Assembly (NCBI GenBank): GCA_034401795.1
Contig: CM067367.1
Span: 85,702,079 to 85,766,078 of the forward strand
Length of the DNA: 64,000 nt
Direction: 5' to 3'
From: Chaetoderma sp. LZ-2023a
Taxonomy: Eukaryota; Mollusca; Caudofoveata; Chaetodermatida; Chaetodermatidae
In this document: in pieces, positions 9,900-22,877 of the stretch
Numbering within the stretch: the stretch's first letter is position 1
Layout of the letters: each line of letters begins with the position of its first letter
Translations under genes and position numbers: made by a program
Notes under the pieces: model-generated
What the model was told of the DNA's origin: nothing
Databases searched by the model: none
Seen by the model: the letters and a program-made list of their open reading frames with translations, nothing else

Positions 9900-11750
9900 A
9901 GTTCTGGGAGGATTTCTTCTGCACGTCTCCTCAGGTTTTTCAGGTCAAAGATGGCTGGTCTCGCCCATGTCCGTGTCCCCGATTTACCATTTTAAAAAGG
10001 CACAAGGGATAACCCCGTAGTACATACGACGTCATAAACACGGGACTGCTAGCTTTTCCTGGTTGCTACAACCTGTGTGCGGATTGGCTGCAACAGAGTC
10101 ACCAAAAGCTATAAAAAAAGGCACACTTCGGCCTATAAAAATTAGCCGAGATTGAGTGGTTGTCCAGTACCGACGCATTTTGAAAAGCTCTCAAGAACAT
10201 GTTGTGCCACTTACATGCATCTACAACAACGTGCTCCCAGTAAATTGCAGTGCTGTGATTGGAGACCCTCACATTACGGTGAAACCCTTATTTTTGCCAC
10301 CCAAATTTGGGCTAAAACGGAACTGAATAACTCAGCTTCAGATGAACTGTAGGCTAGCCAAAAGTGCACCAGAATCCTCTAGACAGCATGTACGCAAAAT
10401 AAAACTATTATCAGTAACTTGTACTCAAACTACACATTTGTGAATAGACTCGTGAGCCGTCCTATAGCCACGACTGTTATCTCACCATAATTTATCCATA
10501 GGCTACCATGACTGAAAAGTGGTATAGCAACTCATTTTATAGTAGTGCCGAAAAACTGTGCTGCCTCGCCTCTGGTCAATCCATTTGCGCCAAAAGGACT
10601 GTGTCAACTCGTTTATGGTTAAGCCGAAATACCTGTATTGTTCGAAATACGTTTACGATCGAGCCGATTCTTTTTAGCCTGAACTTGTAAATACTGTTGC
10701 ATCTTTTTTTCCTTTTCTGAACATTGCTTGCCATGCAGCACCTGAGCTTGCTGCACAATTTGTCTTGTGCTGAACTTCAACTATTTCGCAAAGCTTTCAT
10801 ACTTCTTCGCCGAACGCTCATACTACGTCCAAGACCATCTGCCTCCTTCATTCAGCAGACTCGGACTTCTTCACAACATTTATTCAACATTCTACAACTG
10901 TACTACTTCTTGTTTTTCATCTTGTACAAATTTCCTGTGCCAATTGTAACTCAGAACTTATTTTCACTTTCTTGCGCCGCTTACTAACAGGCCAACTTGA
11001 AAGTCAATTGTTTTCCTTTGCATATCTTTTTCTCGCCGACGACTATTAAATGATATTACAATTCGTTTCCACTTCTGCACCCACAAACAAGAGGTGCCTA
11101 ATTCTTAGTTGCGCTGACCACTATTAGGCATGTTTTATGGCCAGTTACGGCCCATTACTAAATTCTTGTCTGTAACATTTTTCATGGCCTGTGCCATTCT
11201 TCTTTTTAGAACTTATATATAATTATATCTTTGCCACCAATCATTATATGTTAGATATTGTACAACGCATATACCGTTTAAAATAACACACCAACAATAG
11301 CGCACTGACCTTAAGAATTCTCATATATCAACACTTCTCACCAGGAACTGTTCTTGTGTCAATAAACCGAGTCGGTTGCTGAAACAAAAGCAACTAGATA
11401 TTGTAAAGCCAGCTTCAGGTGCCACAAACGTCTAGTGATAAATACCTGCAAAGAGTAAAAAAGGGCCACAAAAGAGCCAAAAGTGCCTCCAGCAACTGTC
11501 TCACTTTGTGACTAACTCTGGCCTTTCTTCGGCCATATTTATTGCATTTATATCTACTACGTCCCTCCTTCGGTTCGGTTTCGCCATCTATGAAATCGCT
11601 TAGGTTTCTCGGGGGACCCAATCCTACAGAAGACGCATCACACCTCCCTGTGTATCTCACAATATCAATTCACTGTGAACTAACTTATTATTAATTATCG
11701 GCCTTAGCAGTGAAAGTTGGGCAACTTGCATTTAAACTTAATTTCGGGTC
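9900..11750. other. No recognised gene or repeat
   Basis: Short ORFs here are no longer than chance and lack recognisable motifs. A GATTGGCT..TATAAAAAAAGGC block at 10089-10130 faintly recalls the X-family promoter, and a piece near 11702-11745 recalls X copy B around 30600 (gggcaacttgc.tttaaac). It is probably decayed repeat sequence. Confidence 0.4.
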
Positions 11751-11756
11751 TTAAGA

Positions 11757-11950
11757 TTCAAGATTCTTTATTTCCATATAGCTAAATAATTTAACAATTC
11801 AACACAGGCATCCACCAAAGGCAATGCCTATGATGCCGTGGACCCTTGACATATAAGATTTATAATATTATGTTTATACACGTAACATTTATATACATGT
11901 ACATGTATATTCTCGCAAATGACATAGAGTACTATACAAGTTTACATTTA
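11757..11950 (-). repeat. Probable LINE 3' end, reversed
   Basis: It opens with TTCAAGATTCTTTATTTCC, the reverse of a polyadenylation-like LINE 3' terminus, followed by an AT-rich untranslated-type sequence. No coding part remains. Identification rests on the look of the terminus only. Confidence 0.35.
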
Positions 11951-12158
11951 AACAAATTACGTGTGGAGACATGACTTATGACAGAACATTTTACATGAAG
12001 GTGGTGGTGGAGGGGAGGTGGAGGGAGTGGAGTGACCATCTTGCGAAGTGTTATTACTATTCAGTGAAATTAGGATTATTATACTCATTATCCCTGTTAC
12101 GTTTCTCAGCATTATTACATGTATAGTCATGTTGAATAACAATGATAACAACAATAAT

Positions 12159-12260
12159 ATCACTATTATTATTATTTATTATTATTATTATTATTATTAT
12201 CATTATTATTATTAATCTGCGATCTATCGCAGATTATTGTTTTTTCTCAGGACCGTTATT

Positions 12261-12291
<31 letters not shown>

Positions 12292-12320
12292 TTATTATTA
12301 TTATTATTATTATTATTCTC
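12159..12320. repeat. ATT/TTC microsatellite tract
   Basis: Imperfect (ATT)n, then (TTC)n, then (TTA)n again. Open frames across it are artefacts of the repeat. Confidence 0.95.
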
Positions 12321-12339
12321 AAAGATTTTCGCAAACTAT

Positions 12340-14400
12340 CTTCTCCTACAGTTTTGATCTGATCAACTTCAAACTTGGTAGGACCCATTGGGATCTAGTG
12401 TGCTATTTCTTTTCCTCTCGATCGTGTGTATGGTTTCAGAGATATCAGCATTTCCGCTGGCAAAAAGTCCAATAGGAAATGAATGGGAGCAATACTCGGA
12501 CAGCAACTACTCCTAGAGTTTTTCCTCAATCTTCTTGGAACTTCATAAACTTCTATCATGTCTTGCTCTGCATCTTCACCCAAAATATTTTTCGTGTATG
12601 GTGACCAGATTTGGAGAACATCCGGCATAAGCCAAATTTTTGGGAATCAAGATACTTCATATTTCTAGGGTGGTCAGATGGTTGAAATTTGGCATATACG
12701 TAGATGTATTATACTACGCTTGATTAGTGAAATAAAATCGTTAGGGAACATGTTAACCATTCAGAACTCTGCATTTCCGTGCCCTCGTGTCCCCATATGA
12801 AATGCATGAGAGCAATATTCGGATACTGACTGCTCCTAGAGTTTTGCCCCTATCATCTTGAAACTAGACAACACCTCTAGCATGATTTAACCCACATAGT
12901 GACCCAAAATAATTTTTGGGTATGGTGACCGTTTTTGAGAAAATCTGGCATAAGCCCAATTTTTTGGAATCAAGATAATTCATATTTCTAGGTTGGTCAG
13001 ATGCTTGATATTTGGGATATACATAGATACATTATACTACTATGGATTAAAATGGATAAAATCGTTATTGAACATGCTAACCTTTCAGAACGCTACATTT
13101 CCATTCCCAACATGTTCCACAGGGAATGTATGGGAGCAATTTTTGGTCTGCGACTGCCCTTAGGATTTTTTCCGGATCATCTTGAAACCTAACATATATC
13201 TAGGATCTGTTGACCCACAAATTGGCCAAAAAAAAATTTTCGCCTCAGTGACCAGTTTTTGAGAAAATGCTGAATAAAAACAATTATTGACATCATGAGA
13301 ATTCTTACTTCTGTCCCTGTCAGAGGGTTGCTTACTAAAATAAAATCGTTAGTGGACATATTAACATTTCTATTATTGCAAATCTGCAGACTAAACAATA
13401 TTTTTGTGCGTTGCTGATAGATGACGGGATTCTGGTCGGATTGTTTCGGCATATTGATTGTCTGATTCGGGGCCGAATTGCCTCTCAGACACCATTTACA
13501 GAACTCCGATATCCCGAACGGTTCATGGGATATTGAGATTTTTGTATCATAGACAAATATGTCAATAGGGAACGTATTGGAAATTGATTTGATGATAAAT
13601 AACCCAGTTTGGGAAATATCATATCTAAACTTGGTACATTTCTAGTACGCACCAGGCATGTATAGATAATCTACGGAAATTGGATCTGGTGTATGGTTCC
13701 CGAGAATTCCACGTTTTCTTGTCCAAAAAGCCCAATTGGAAATGTGAGGGGGTGCTATTCGGACAGCAACTCGACCTAGAGTTTCTTGCAGATCATGGAG
13801 AAACTTAACAAATCTCTAGCATCTGTTAACCCGCATCTGACACTCCACATATTTTCCTGGCCCATTGAGTACTATTTGCGATTTCTAGCCTCCAAACTTG
13901 AGACACTTTCAGTCCACCTTAGGGCCTGGGATGTTTTTATTTTTCTTTTGGATCCAGTGAATAATTTCTGAGGAATACGCTTATCCGTGCACAAAATGGC
14001 CCAAAGAAAACGTATGAGTAATATTCTGATATCGATAGCGACTCCCCTTAAGGTTTCTTCAGATCATGTTGAATCTTAACATCCTTCAAGTATCCGTAGT
14101 CACAAATTCAACACAAAATCAAGGAAAGGCCATCAAATGTCAAATAAAGGAGAAATTAATGAATTTTGTTTGGCCCAGGTAGTCAGAAACAATCGAAAGT
14201 CACCAGATTTAATTGCCTCAATCAACTCCAACAGGTAAAGGGAGGTAATTCATGCAAAAATTTCTCCTTTAGTTGACATTTAATGGCATTTTCCTTGATT
14301 TTGGTAAAAATTCAACTACAGCAAATTAGGACACATTATTTTATACTTTAGGGTCAAGGCTATCGGTTTTCAAGAAATCAGCTTTTCCATACCCTGTGTA
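12340..14400. repeat. Tandem array of about 320-bp units
   Basis: A recurring block reads GGGAGCAATA.TCGGACAGCAACT.CTCCTAGAGTTTTT and then an ATCATCTTGAAACTT-like phrase. The cctaga/ccctta anchor falls near 12513, 12835, 13157, 13775 and 14044, so most spacings are about 320 bp with one decayed unit around 13.5 kb. Between anchors a GTATGGTGACC.GTTTTTGAGAAAATC phrase also repeats. Divergence is high and no ORF is maintained. The last unit is split by the MITE at 14113. Confidence 0.8.
14113..14307. mobile_element. MITE with inverted ends and a 9-bp duplication
   Basis: The ends are complementary over about 40 bp: AAAATCAAGGAAAGGCCATC on the left and its counterpart ending CCTTGATTTTGG on the right, each followed inward by AAATGTCAA.TAAAGGAGAAAT. 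AAATTCAAC flanks it at 14104-14112 and 14308-14316. It has no coding capacity. Confidence 0.75.
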
Positions 14401-14558
14401 AATCTATGTTAATTTCAACTTTGGATTTTTTTAACTGTGACAACACTTAGACTTTTTATCAGATCAGCATCAGACATGTTCAATGATCATATGAGAAGAG
14501 GGCTTATAATACTCCTTACTGCCCAGTCACCGCAGATTTAAAGTTACTTCAGTAAATG

Positions 14559-14559
<1 letters not shown>

Positions 14560-14601
<42 letters not shown>

Positions 14602-14671
14602 GTCACATTGTTATTATCATTATGCTCAATAATAATAATATCATTATTAACACCAATAATATTATTTACAT

Positions 14672-14718
<47 letters not shown>

Positions 14719-14862
14719 ATTATTATTATTGTCACATTGTTATTAATAATTATGCTCAACAACAATAACAATAACATATTATTAACACCATTACCATTAA
14801 CAACATGTATTATTGTCATTATTATCATGAATATTATTATCATGTGTAATTATTATTATCAC

Positions 14863-14910
<48 letters not shown>
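14560..14910. repeat. Compound ATT microsatellite
   Basis: Three (ATT)n blocks are separated by near-identical spacers around TGTCACATTGTTATTA.cATTATGCTCAA, so the microsatellite plus spacer was itself duplicated. Confidence 0.95.
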
Positions 14911-14919
14911 CAAAACTCA

Positions 14920-15780
14920 TACATCATGTACATGTACATATTTGTTGTCCTGAGACCGGGTGCAGTACAGCGGAAGAACCCGTCTACAAAGACCACATTT
15001 ATACACCATGAAAAATAAATAAAACGTCACTAAAAATGGGTTATTTCATACATTTAGGAATATAGGTAGTGGCTTGTAATACAACAGGGCAGCGACTTTT
15101 CAGGACGTGGGGTCGTATGTCAACCTGCTTTAAAGGACCATCACCTCCTGGATCAAGAAAGCAAGCGGTCACTATAGACAGATTCTGCTGTCTTGGACCA
15201 TGGCTGCCATGGTGGTGGTTAAACCGTTAACCCTTAAGATTTCGGTATCTTAATTTCATTCACGTGCCCTTGAAATCATGTATTTTGCAACCGATTCAAT
15301 TGTTGTCTGCTACTATCATAGGCAGCAACAGTGGCAGTTCAAATCTGTCCCAAAATAGCCAACAGAACATTCATTACATTATAAGAAATTAGTCCTTTTT
15401 TGTAATTAAGGGTTAATTTCTGGTGTATGTTTTAGTAATCTGGCTTCTAGTAGCTTTCAATAATTTTGGTCTTTATGTACTTTTTGAATTACTTTGTTGT
15501 AAGAATTTGCTCACGTGTGTCTGCTTCTGTGTTATTTCATAAGTGTATTTCTTGATGGGATGGTGTGCGAGTAGTTGCCTCTGTTCGGTGATATGTGGCG
15601 TGTAGGTTAGAACGTGTTCTTGTGTTGTGAGTATGTATGTCTGGATTGGATGTTAAAATATTGGATAATGATGTGGGTAAGCTGACATTGTGGTAGTCTC
15701 TTAAAATAGTAAATAATTTGACCTTTCCAGTGTCTTCAAGTTTTAGAGTTTTGTTTGTTTTAAAGGTATCTTGGCCCTTT
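14920..15780. other. No recognised gene or repeat
   Basis: AT-rich sequence between the microsatellite and the LINE 3' end. No ORF of note, RNA gene or terminal repeat is seen. Confidence 0.4.
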
Positions 15781-18600
15781 GCTGCTTGTGAGAATAGTTT
15801 AACAGATTGCTTTTGTAGTTGTTTTAGTTTTTTAATTTATTTTGATGTGTGTTGCTCCAGATAGCATTGCAGTATGTGTTGTACGGACTATATAGAGGTT
15901 TTAGAATATCAGGTGGGAGATATGAGTTGAGTCTGCACATGATACCAATATTCCTCGCTACCTTGGATATGATCATCTCTATAAGCTTCTCCCAGCTTAG
16001 TTGTTTACCCAAATTGACTCCTAGGAATTTAACATAATCAGTTTCCTGTATTTCTTGATTATCAATCTAGAGTTTTGGGAGAGCAAGCTCTTCATTTACT
16101 TGGTTATATCTTGTAAATAATAGAAAATTGGTTTTGCTGACATTCGGGGATCATTTATTAGCTTTAAACCAATTAAAAAATCTTCAATTTCACTGTTTCT
16201 AATTTTGTATAAGGTGTCTACATCTTTATGGTGGCCAAAGACATTGGTATCATCTGCGAACAAAATTAGTGATAGTAGGTTACTGGCATTAGCTAATAAG
16301 AACAGGAGGGGCCAAAGAATTGAACCTTGATGGACACCACAGAATTATTTTTTTTATCCTGAGATAGATCCATTAAATTATACACATTATGTCCTATCCA
16401 TCAAGTAATTTTGAATCCAATCCAAAGCGATGCCTCTTATGCCATAATGTGATAGATTTTAAAATAATATTGCATAGTCAATGGTGTCAAATGCTTCGGA
16501 ATGATCCAAGAATATATTTTTCTAGCGAATTAGAAATTTTCTCTATCATGTCCACAATGGCAAGCATGGTCGAGTGTTTTTCTCTAAAACCATACTGAGA
16601 TGATTGAATTTGTGTTTAAGTAGTTAAAGATTCTATTATAGTATAACCTTTCCAGAAGTTTTAAGAATACTGAGATGGGTCTGTAGTTAGTAAAGTCAGA
16701 TGGATCTTTAGCTTTATAAATCGGTGTTACACATGCTATTTTTAAACGAGATGGGAATACACCCTGGGAGAGTGAGAGATTGCAGATGTGATTTAGTGGG
16801 GTTAGTATTTCTGTGATACATTCTTTAAAGATTTTACATTAAGAATTATCAATACCTGCACTTTTAGTTGGGTTAATTTGCACTAGAATTTTATAGATTT
16901 CTTCTCTGTCTGTTGGAGATAAGAACATTAAGTTTTGGTAGCTACCTGGCAGATAGTCCTGTATTTGAATTTCTAAACTAGCTTGAATTTTTTCGGACAA
17001 TTTATGCCCAATGTTAATGAAACACTAATTGAATTTATCTGCTATATCATTTTGGTCTGTTATGATAGTATTATTGCAGAAAAGCTGTGACGTTTCTGAG
17101 TTACTCTTTTGCTTATTCAATAGTGACTTAATTAATTTTCATATTTCCGTTATGTTATTGTTTTTGTTCATCAAATTTATAATGGTAATCATTTATTTTA
17201 GCTTGCCCTGTAGGTGGGGCTTAGAATACACTTTCCGTATCCTCTGCGTGTCGTAAGAGGCGACTAAAGGAAGTAAGGGTGAGGTAACCCTGACAGAAAC
17301 CTTGAGTGCTGAAGACGGAGGTTCCAGGCTGCACGGCGCACTCTAATAAACCATGAATCCACGCATGTAATGCTTATGATCATGTCGAGAGTCACTTACA
17401 GGACTGGTGGTATGATCAGCGAACGAAAAGAAGAAGAAGATTTATTTTAGCTATCCTAATAATTTGGTTCAGTTTATTTCTATATTTCTTAAACTGAGTA
17501 TTATTGTATGTTGTTGTGTTTTTAAATAAGCGTTAGATATGGTGTGTTCTTCTTGTGACAAGCAGCTATCAGTCCTCAATTAATCACCTTATATTTGGCA
17601 TGATGTTTCTAAATTTTTCAATATTCTCGTTTCTAAAGTCTCTACAGCTTGTGTCCTATTTTTCAAATAATTTTGACTAACTTTCTCTCTTTCTATGTAG
17701 AAAATTAGTAAATGGTCCGAGTCCATGTCTTTCACAAAAATACCTGATTGTGTTTTTGGATTTAGAATGTTATTTGAGATAATATTGTCAATAACAGTAG
17801 CTGTTGTTCCCGTTTATTCTTGTAGGTTTTGTTATGAATGAATAGTATCCAAATGTTCTTAATAAGTTCACAATGTCTTGAGTAATTGTTTTTTCTTGTT
17901 TCAGTAGATCGATGTTAAAATCCCCCAGTAGATAAACAGTCTTATTTTCTTTTTGTATGGTTTTAAAACTTTTTTCAAATAATTCTATGAATTTGTCTTT
18001 ATCGCAATCTGGAGAGATTTAAATGACACCGATAATTGTATTTTTTGTCTTACTTGCCGGTATCTCAATAAAAAGAGATTCGAAAGAGTCTTCCATTGTT
18101 GTTAGGTCTTCTCTCTCATAACACTGTATGTTGATTTTTATGTAGATGCCTACCCCACCTTCTGCTTGATTTGGTCTGTGATTCTCTAGGAATTTGTAGT
18201 TTCACAGGTTAATTAAGCTAGGTGCTGAGTTAGGGTTGATCCACGTCTCAATAATTCCGATAATATTAAATTCTATTGAACTGTTTTCGATAAAATGGCT
18301 TAATTTGTCAAAATATGCTGGTAGAGATCTGATATTAATATGCATTGCTGAGAAAGACACGGCCTCGTTGTTTTTTTATCATTTCATCATTAGATTCAGT
18401 CTGTAAAATATATTTACACTCCGGTTGGGGAAGAGTGATAGTTTCATCATCAGTATAGGTTTCAGAGAGTATAAATTCCTGCGATGCATTTAAATTAAAT
18501 GGATTTATTAGAATGCTGAGACCTAAAATGTTTAGTAAAAATTCAGTGTTCTTATCGTGCTGATTGAATGGGAATCAGGTTGTGTTGCAACTAATACACC
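15780..18600 (-). mobile_element. Decayed CR1/L2-type LINE
   Basis: Read on the minus strand in shifting frames. The APE-type endonuclease signature LLGDFNIDLLK is near 17900-17935, preceded by an SPDCDKDKF-like stretch near 18000. Reverse transcriptase pieces follow: SLSQGVFPSRLKIACVTPIY with KAKDPSDFTNYRPIS near 16690-16790, a FREKHSTMLAIVDM-like piece near 16555, and the catalytic FADDTNVFGHH near 16235-16265. Endonuclease before RT and the FADD box fit the Jockey/CR1/L2 group. Many stops make it inactive. A SINE interrupts it at 17204. Confidence 0.75.
17191..17452 (+). mobile_element. SINE insertion with 13-bp target duplication
   Basis: ATTTATTTTAGCT occurs at 17191-17203 and 17440-17452. 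Between them is a 236-bp unit starting TGCCCTGTAGGTGGGG, containing GTGTCGTAAGAGGCGACTAA, and ending in (AAG)n. A long target duplication and a simple-repeat 3' tail are the marks of LINE-driven retroposition. I recall the GTAAGAGGCGACTAA phrase from dispersed repeats of molluscs, but this is memory. No good tRNA A/B box pair is visible, so the head type is open. It sits in opposite orientation to the host LINE. Confidence 0.75.
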
Positions 18601-18609
18601 ACCATGGCT

Positions 18610-19480
18610 CTTTGTTATTTGTAGTAATTTATAATCTGTGGTCATTAGCTTTGAGCAAGTTCTATGCACCAGTCACCACAACAATCACAGATTAATGCTT
18701 GCTGATTTACTTTCACTAGGTTATTGCAAGATTGTCATGGGAATCTGGCGGGCACATGGTCTAACTGTTAACTCCCAGGAACCATGTCTATGCGGCTTGA
18801 TTCTAACACATTGGCTCGTGGCAGAAAACACGATAGGCAGACCAACGCTGTGGTAACTTAGAAGGGTCAAGTGCCCCCCCCCCCTCCCCTCCTCACGCTT
18901 TCTAAGCAGGTCTACAATGGTCTGTCAAGAGTTTCTTCGGCCAAGCCATAAATAGTTTACGGTGCTTCTAAACGTATTTGTATTTTGTATTGTCTTGTCC
19001 ATGTCTTGTCTTATTTGTGGTTACATCAGACACTTGGTTAAGAGTTGCTTTTCGGCTCCAGTACCAGTGTCCCTGGCAACCTTGTAATGCGCAGTCTGTT
19101 TATTGGGCCTGCTCACTGGTCGAGTCCTGTGGGAGGCCAGAGCTATCTTTGGAAAAGCAGACGAAACCTATTCTAAACAATAGACTGTGGTCCTAGGCCG
19201 CTGTGACATTAAACTTTTCTGTTTCAAAAACATTAGGTTCAGCTACTCTTGAAGAACCGCTAACTACAGCGACATCCACCTAGCTCAATTAGTTGAGATA
19301 TTCGGCCTGACCAGTATCTACGGAGAATGACCAGCCATATCTCATAAAACAGTGAAGACAGCACTAAGAAAATACACACAAACACTTTCCAATAAACCTT
19401 TTGTTTTAGCCAAGCGAGTCCAAAATCAGCCTAACCCGACATAAACCAGTCTTCGGCGAGTATCACTAACTGTGCCAAAC
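18610..19480. other. No recognised gene; poly-C tract
   Basis: It contains a C-rich run at about 18878-18895 and short ORFs without motifs. Nothing else is supported. Confidence 0.4.
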
Positions 19481-19519
19481 TACGACTACATAAACCCTGT
19501 ATAAACCAGAACCATCACG

Positions 19520-20340
19520 TATGCTCGGCATAAGGGACTCACCAATAGTATGGATGAGACAGTTGTATGGAACCATGATGCACACAGGAATACTTGCGAA
19601 GCCACACTCGAACATTAATGTTCTGCTGATCGACGAGACCAGCATTTGTGTCTTTCGAAGCATCTGAATCCGAACTCCAACAATCGTGAAACCATGAGAC
19701 TTAACCAGCGAATCCGTTGGGATAATCCGTACCGTGCCTATGGACCACAACATCTCTATGAGGAACAACACAGATGCACCGACGCTACAGTTGACTGGTA
19801 TCGCAGCTTCAGAAGACAAGTCAAATGGATGGACCAGTTATCAGCCCCTATCATTCTAAATCATTATATCTCCAACAAATTTCAAAGTGGCCAACCGAGA
19901 GGTGCTGCGAGAGGTCCAGAATAGTGGTTTTGGTGCATGTATTGGTACGGTAGACTGCTCAGCTCCAACTGTGGCAGATGGCACAGCTCTGATGATCATG
20001 GTGAATGGCATCTCTGAACATGTGGTCATTAAGGTTGCTGAAAGCAGAATCAACAAAGATCGTATAAATATCAATGGACAGAAATCCGTTTATTTGCAGC
20101 ATTATAACTAGATCTGGACGCTGCAATGATATTGTGCTGGAATTTAACTCTCAGCCCCTGATGATAGAGGATAAGGGGACTCTGCAGGGAGCTATTGCTT
20201 CTCTCAATAATTATATGATCAGCGATTTGATTAAATTAGCTATTGCAGGCTTGCAACAACTGCTTGGAGCAGATTGTCATGGTAGAAATAGGCTAAATAT
20301 CACTGCTATCCAGTCCCTAGTGGAGAGTATATATTAGCCC
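19520..20340 (+). pseudogene. X-family coding fragment E
   Basis: The open stretch at 19535-19618 reads GLTNSMDETVVWNHDAH and matches the TNSxDETV ORFs at 3223 and 31703. After a stop, an open piece at 19646-19924 has NPNSNNRETMRLNQRIRW and CTDATVDWYRSF, with faint resemblance to copy B 32066-32308 (CADLIYHWLAWY and, further on, a shared SG end). After frameshifts, 19887-20111 (GACIGTVDCSAPTVADG) and 20074-20337 (GRCNDIVLEFNSQPLM) read like one protein in two frames, with overlapping ends. I do not recognise the protein. This looks like the most extended X coding region in the window. Confidence 0.45.
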
Positions 20341-20979
20341 GAGACTGCTATATGATTCCGAAATTGCAAAATTCAAAAACAGACAAAGGTAGCAAGCTTT
20401 TTCGGCGCTACTATAATATGAGTTGCTATACCACTTTTCAGTTGTGGTACGGATCAGTTATGGCGACATATCTTCGTGGCTATCGGACAGCTCACAAGTC
20501 AGTTCACAATATAACTTTGAGTACGAGTACCGATATGAGATGTATTTTTGTGTACGCTTTCTCCAGAGGATTATGGTGCACTTTTGGTTTACTAACCGTA
20601 CTGTCTCTGCTGATTTATACAGTTCAGTTTTAGCCTACAGTCCAGCGTGGCTGGCATATCTAGTTAGTTGTGTATGCACGGGAGGCAATCTCGTGGACTC
20701 TAAGGTTTTCCAAGCGCACTATGGTGCACATGCTATGCATACACACTACTGTGGTCGTATTAGAGAGGTGAAGAGGGAAAGTACTCAAGCGCTGGCTCAG
20801 GATATTTTGGGCCTGGCCCTACGCGATACATGCTACGCCAACCCATCCTAGCTTTGGCGCCATGGCCCGAGCGATACCGAGGAACAGATTGCTTCCCATG
20901 TTGCGGTTGCTAAGTGAGAATTATAGACTTTTCGTAGGAGAATAGTTGAAAAAATAGAGATGTGAGAAGCACGTTGATA

Positions 20980-22690
20980 CAAGAGATAGGCACAGTAGGT
21001 GTGCAGAAGGTAGTTGGAGTGGGGAGGCATATTCTTTGGCCCAGGTTTATTAGGCATGTGCGCTTTGTTTTCTGAGGCTTATTGAATATTTTGATTTATG
21101 ATTCATTTATTAACAGAGCAAATAGAACATTTGCATGTGAGGACATCTTCTTCCAGCCCAAGTTTAAGTATCCCTTGGCCGAAGACGTCCAGGCGCTGGT
21201 CTGCTAGATACTCTTGTTCCAGGGCACTGCATTAATTAAATGCATACAATAATTAACCATAGCAAACAAACAATGGTACTCGTTTGCTGTTACAAGAGAG
21301 AAGTTAAGTACATGTGGTTAAGTTGATGACTCGTCATCATGGTCCTCGCCAGAGCTACCTCATAGATCATAATCTGCGAGGCATCCCCGCAAAGGAGGGT
21401 CCTAACTTGGCTACTTAGCAAGTTTAATATAAACTAAATTAACCCCTAACACAAACATTATTTGTTGCAAGAGGAAAGTGCCTCACGCGGACCTCCATCA
21501 CAGGAAAATGCCTACAACACTGAAACGGAAGAAGAGAGATGGCAAAACGGGCCACTCTCTTGTTCAAACTATGCTATTTAAAAGAGTCAACCTAGTGGAA
21601 TTATAAGTTTAATGTGATGCACGCTGTATAACGTGAAGATGAGGTGGATGATTTCCGCAGAATTCAACGCTGTCACCTTATGTAAGTTCAAAGATACTGA
21701 ATTAGTAGTGCCGCTTTATTTATGTGGTCATTCTGCTAGATCCTATCCTACCATTTAGTTTTTGGGTCCAGATCAAGGTTACGCCGCAAATGGCAGTGTA
21801 TTCTAACTATCTTTAACATATAAGCCTGACAGGCGAGAATGCTTGGTGGCCGTATGGTCACCCTTACGGAACCCCCCCCCCCCTCCCTCAGTTAGACAGC
21901 ATGCGGAAATACCATGAAGTGAAAGCTCCGGAATCATATAACCATCACATCACGATCAGATATAACAGCACAGGGACAAGTCGCATTACATAAGAATTGA
22001 AAAGCACATATAAGTTTATAGTGGGGACAAAGATGCAGCTATCTAACTATAGTGATGTTCCCGTGAGGGCGTGGTGGGATCCAAGACCACACCCAGTCAA
22101 ATGTAGAGTTAGATGGAGAGCTGAGTCCTGTCCGTCATGGGTGTGTAGGGGGAGGATCATGTGAGATCCGCACCCGGGGAACTAATATTTTACCCGCCGT
22201 TAGGGTTATGTAAATTCGCCCAGAGATGCACTGCAGGCCAGGAAATATTATTTATAATATTTTCGCAGTGCTTCCTACTTTGGCGTAGTTTTCCAACTAA
22301 CTAGATGTGTTTGCGGTCATCGACACTTTGGTTCTAACCACTCTAACTCCAATAGTTTCAAAGTCAGGTCTACACAACGTGATGGAGGACGGTCCAAACA
22401 ATTAATAAGCCCAGAGGCTCGAGGAGCATAGACAGAGACAATCGCTTTTATATTCGTAGGAGGCCTTAAGCTATATGGCCAATTTATACAATCTAGCCGG
22501 TTTTCAGTGTTACATATTAGCTACTCTAGGAAAAGAGACTTACACAAAATGTCTCCTACAGAGTAATCGTCTCTACCACTATAAACCTATCCTATTGAGC
22601 TAAAATAGTCCAGGTTTAGTTGGCCGCATGTCATGTTCGCTCAATGAGAACATGAACAGCGACCTCAGTGAAAAAATGATGCTATGGGTG
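20980..22690 (-). repeat. X family, copy D (leader only)
   Basis: On the minus strand 22690-22500 matches plus 30090-30230 of copy B (gacctcagtgaaaaatt.., gacgattactctg/gagacaatttc region). 22230-22000 matches 30580-30730. 21960-21240 matches 2510-3180 of copy A through the cgagaatgcttggtggcc, ggcactttcctcttgcaac and gggatgcctcgcagat landmarks. Beyond 21240 similarity to A stops where A enters its ORF. An ORF at 20423-20851 on the other strand has no motif. Confidence 0.6.
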
Positions 22691-22877
22691 AACAAGGTGG
22701 TGCGGTTGTTGTTACTGTATTATAAGCAAAACATATATAACTAAGATGGCTACTGCCAGAACTTATCACAGAATGGTAAAATAGAAGATCTTGACAGTGC
22801 TTATTGGCACAAAAATAAGAATAATATATACATTATAAGAAAAAACTATAAAAAATGTGGTCTCAAATGACTGGAAT

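Noticed and set aside
10089..10130. Fourth X-family promoter block
   Set aside because: GATTGGCT and TATAAA are present but the CRE is lost and flanks do not align convincingly.
12142..12357. 71-codon Ile/Phe/Leu-rich ORF
   Set aside because: Produced by ATT and TTC microsatellites, not a membrane protein.
14544..15018. Long Ile/Asn- or Tyr-rich ORFs on both strands
   Set aside because: They are translations of the (ATT)n microsatellite.
20423..20851. 142-codon plus-strand ORF after X fragment E
   Set aside because: No recognisable motif or homology to other X copies; retained only as unknown sequence.
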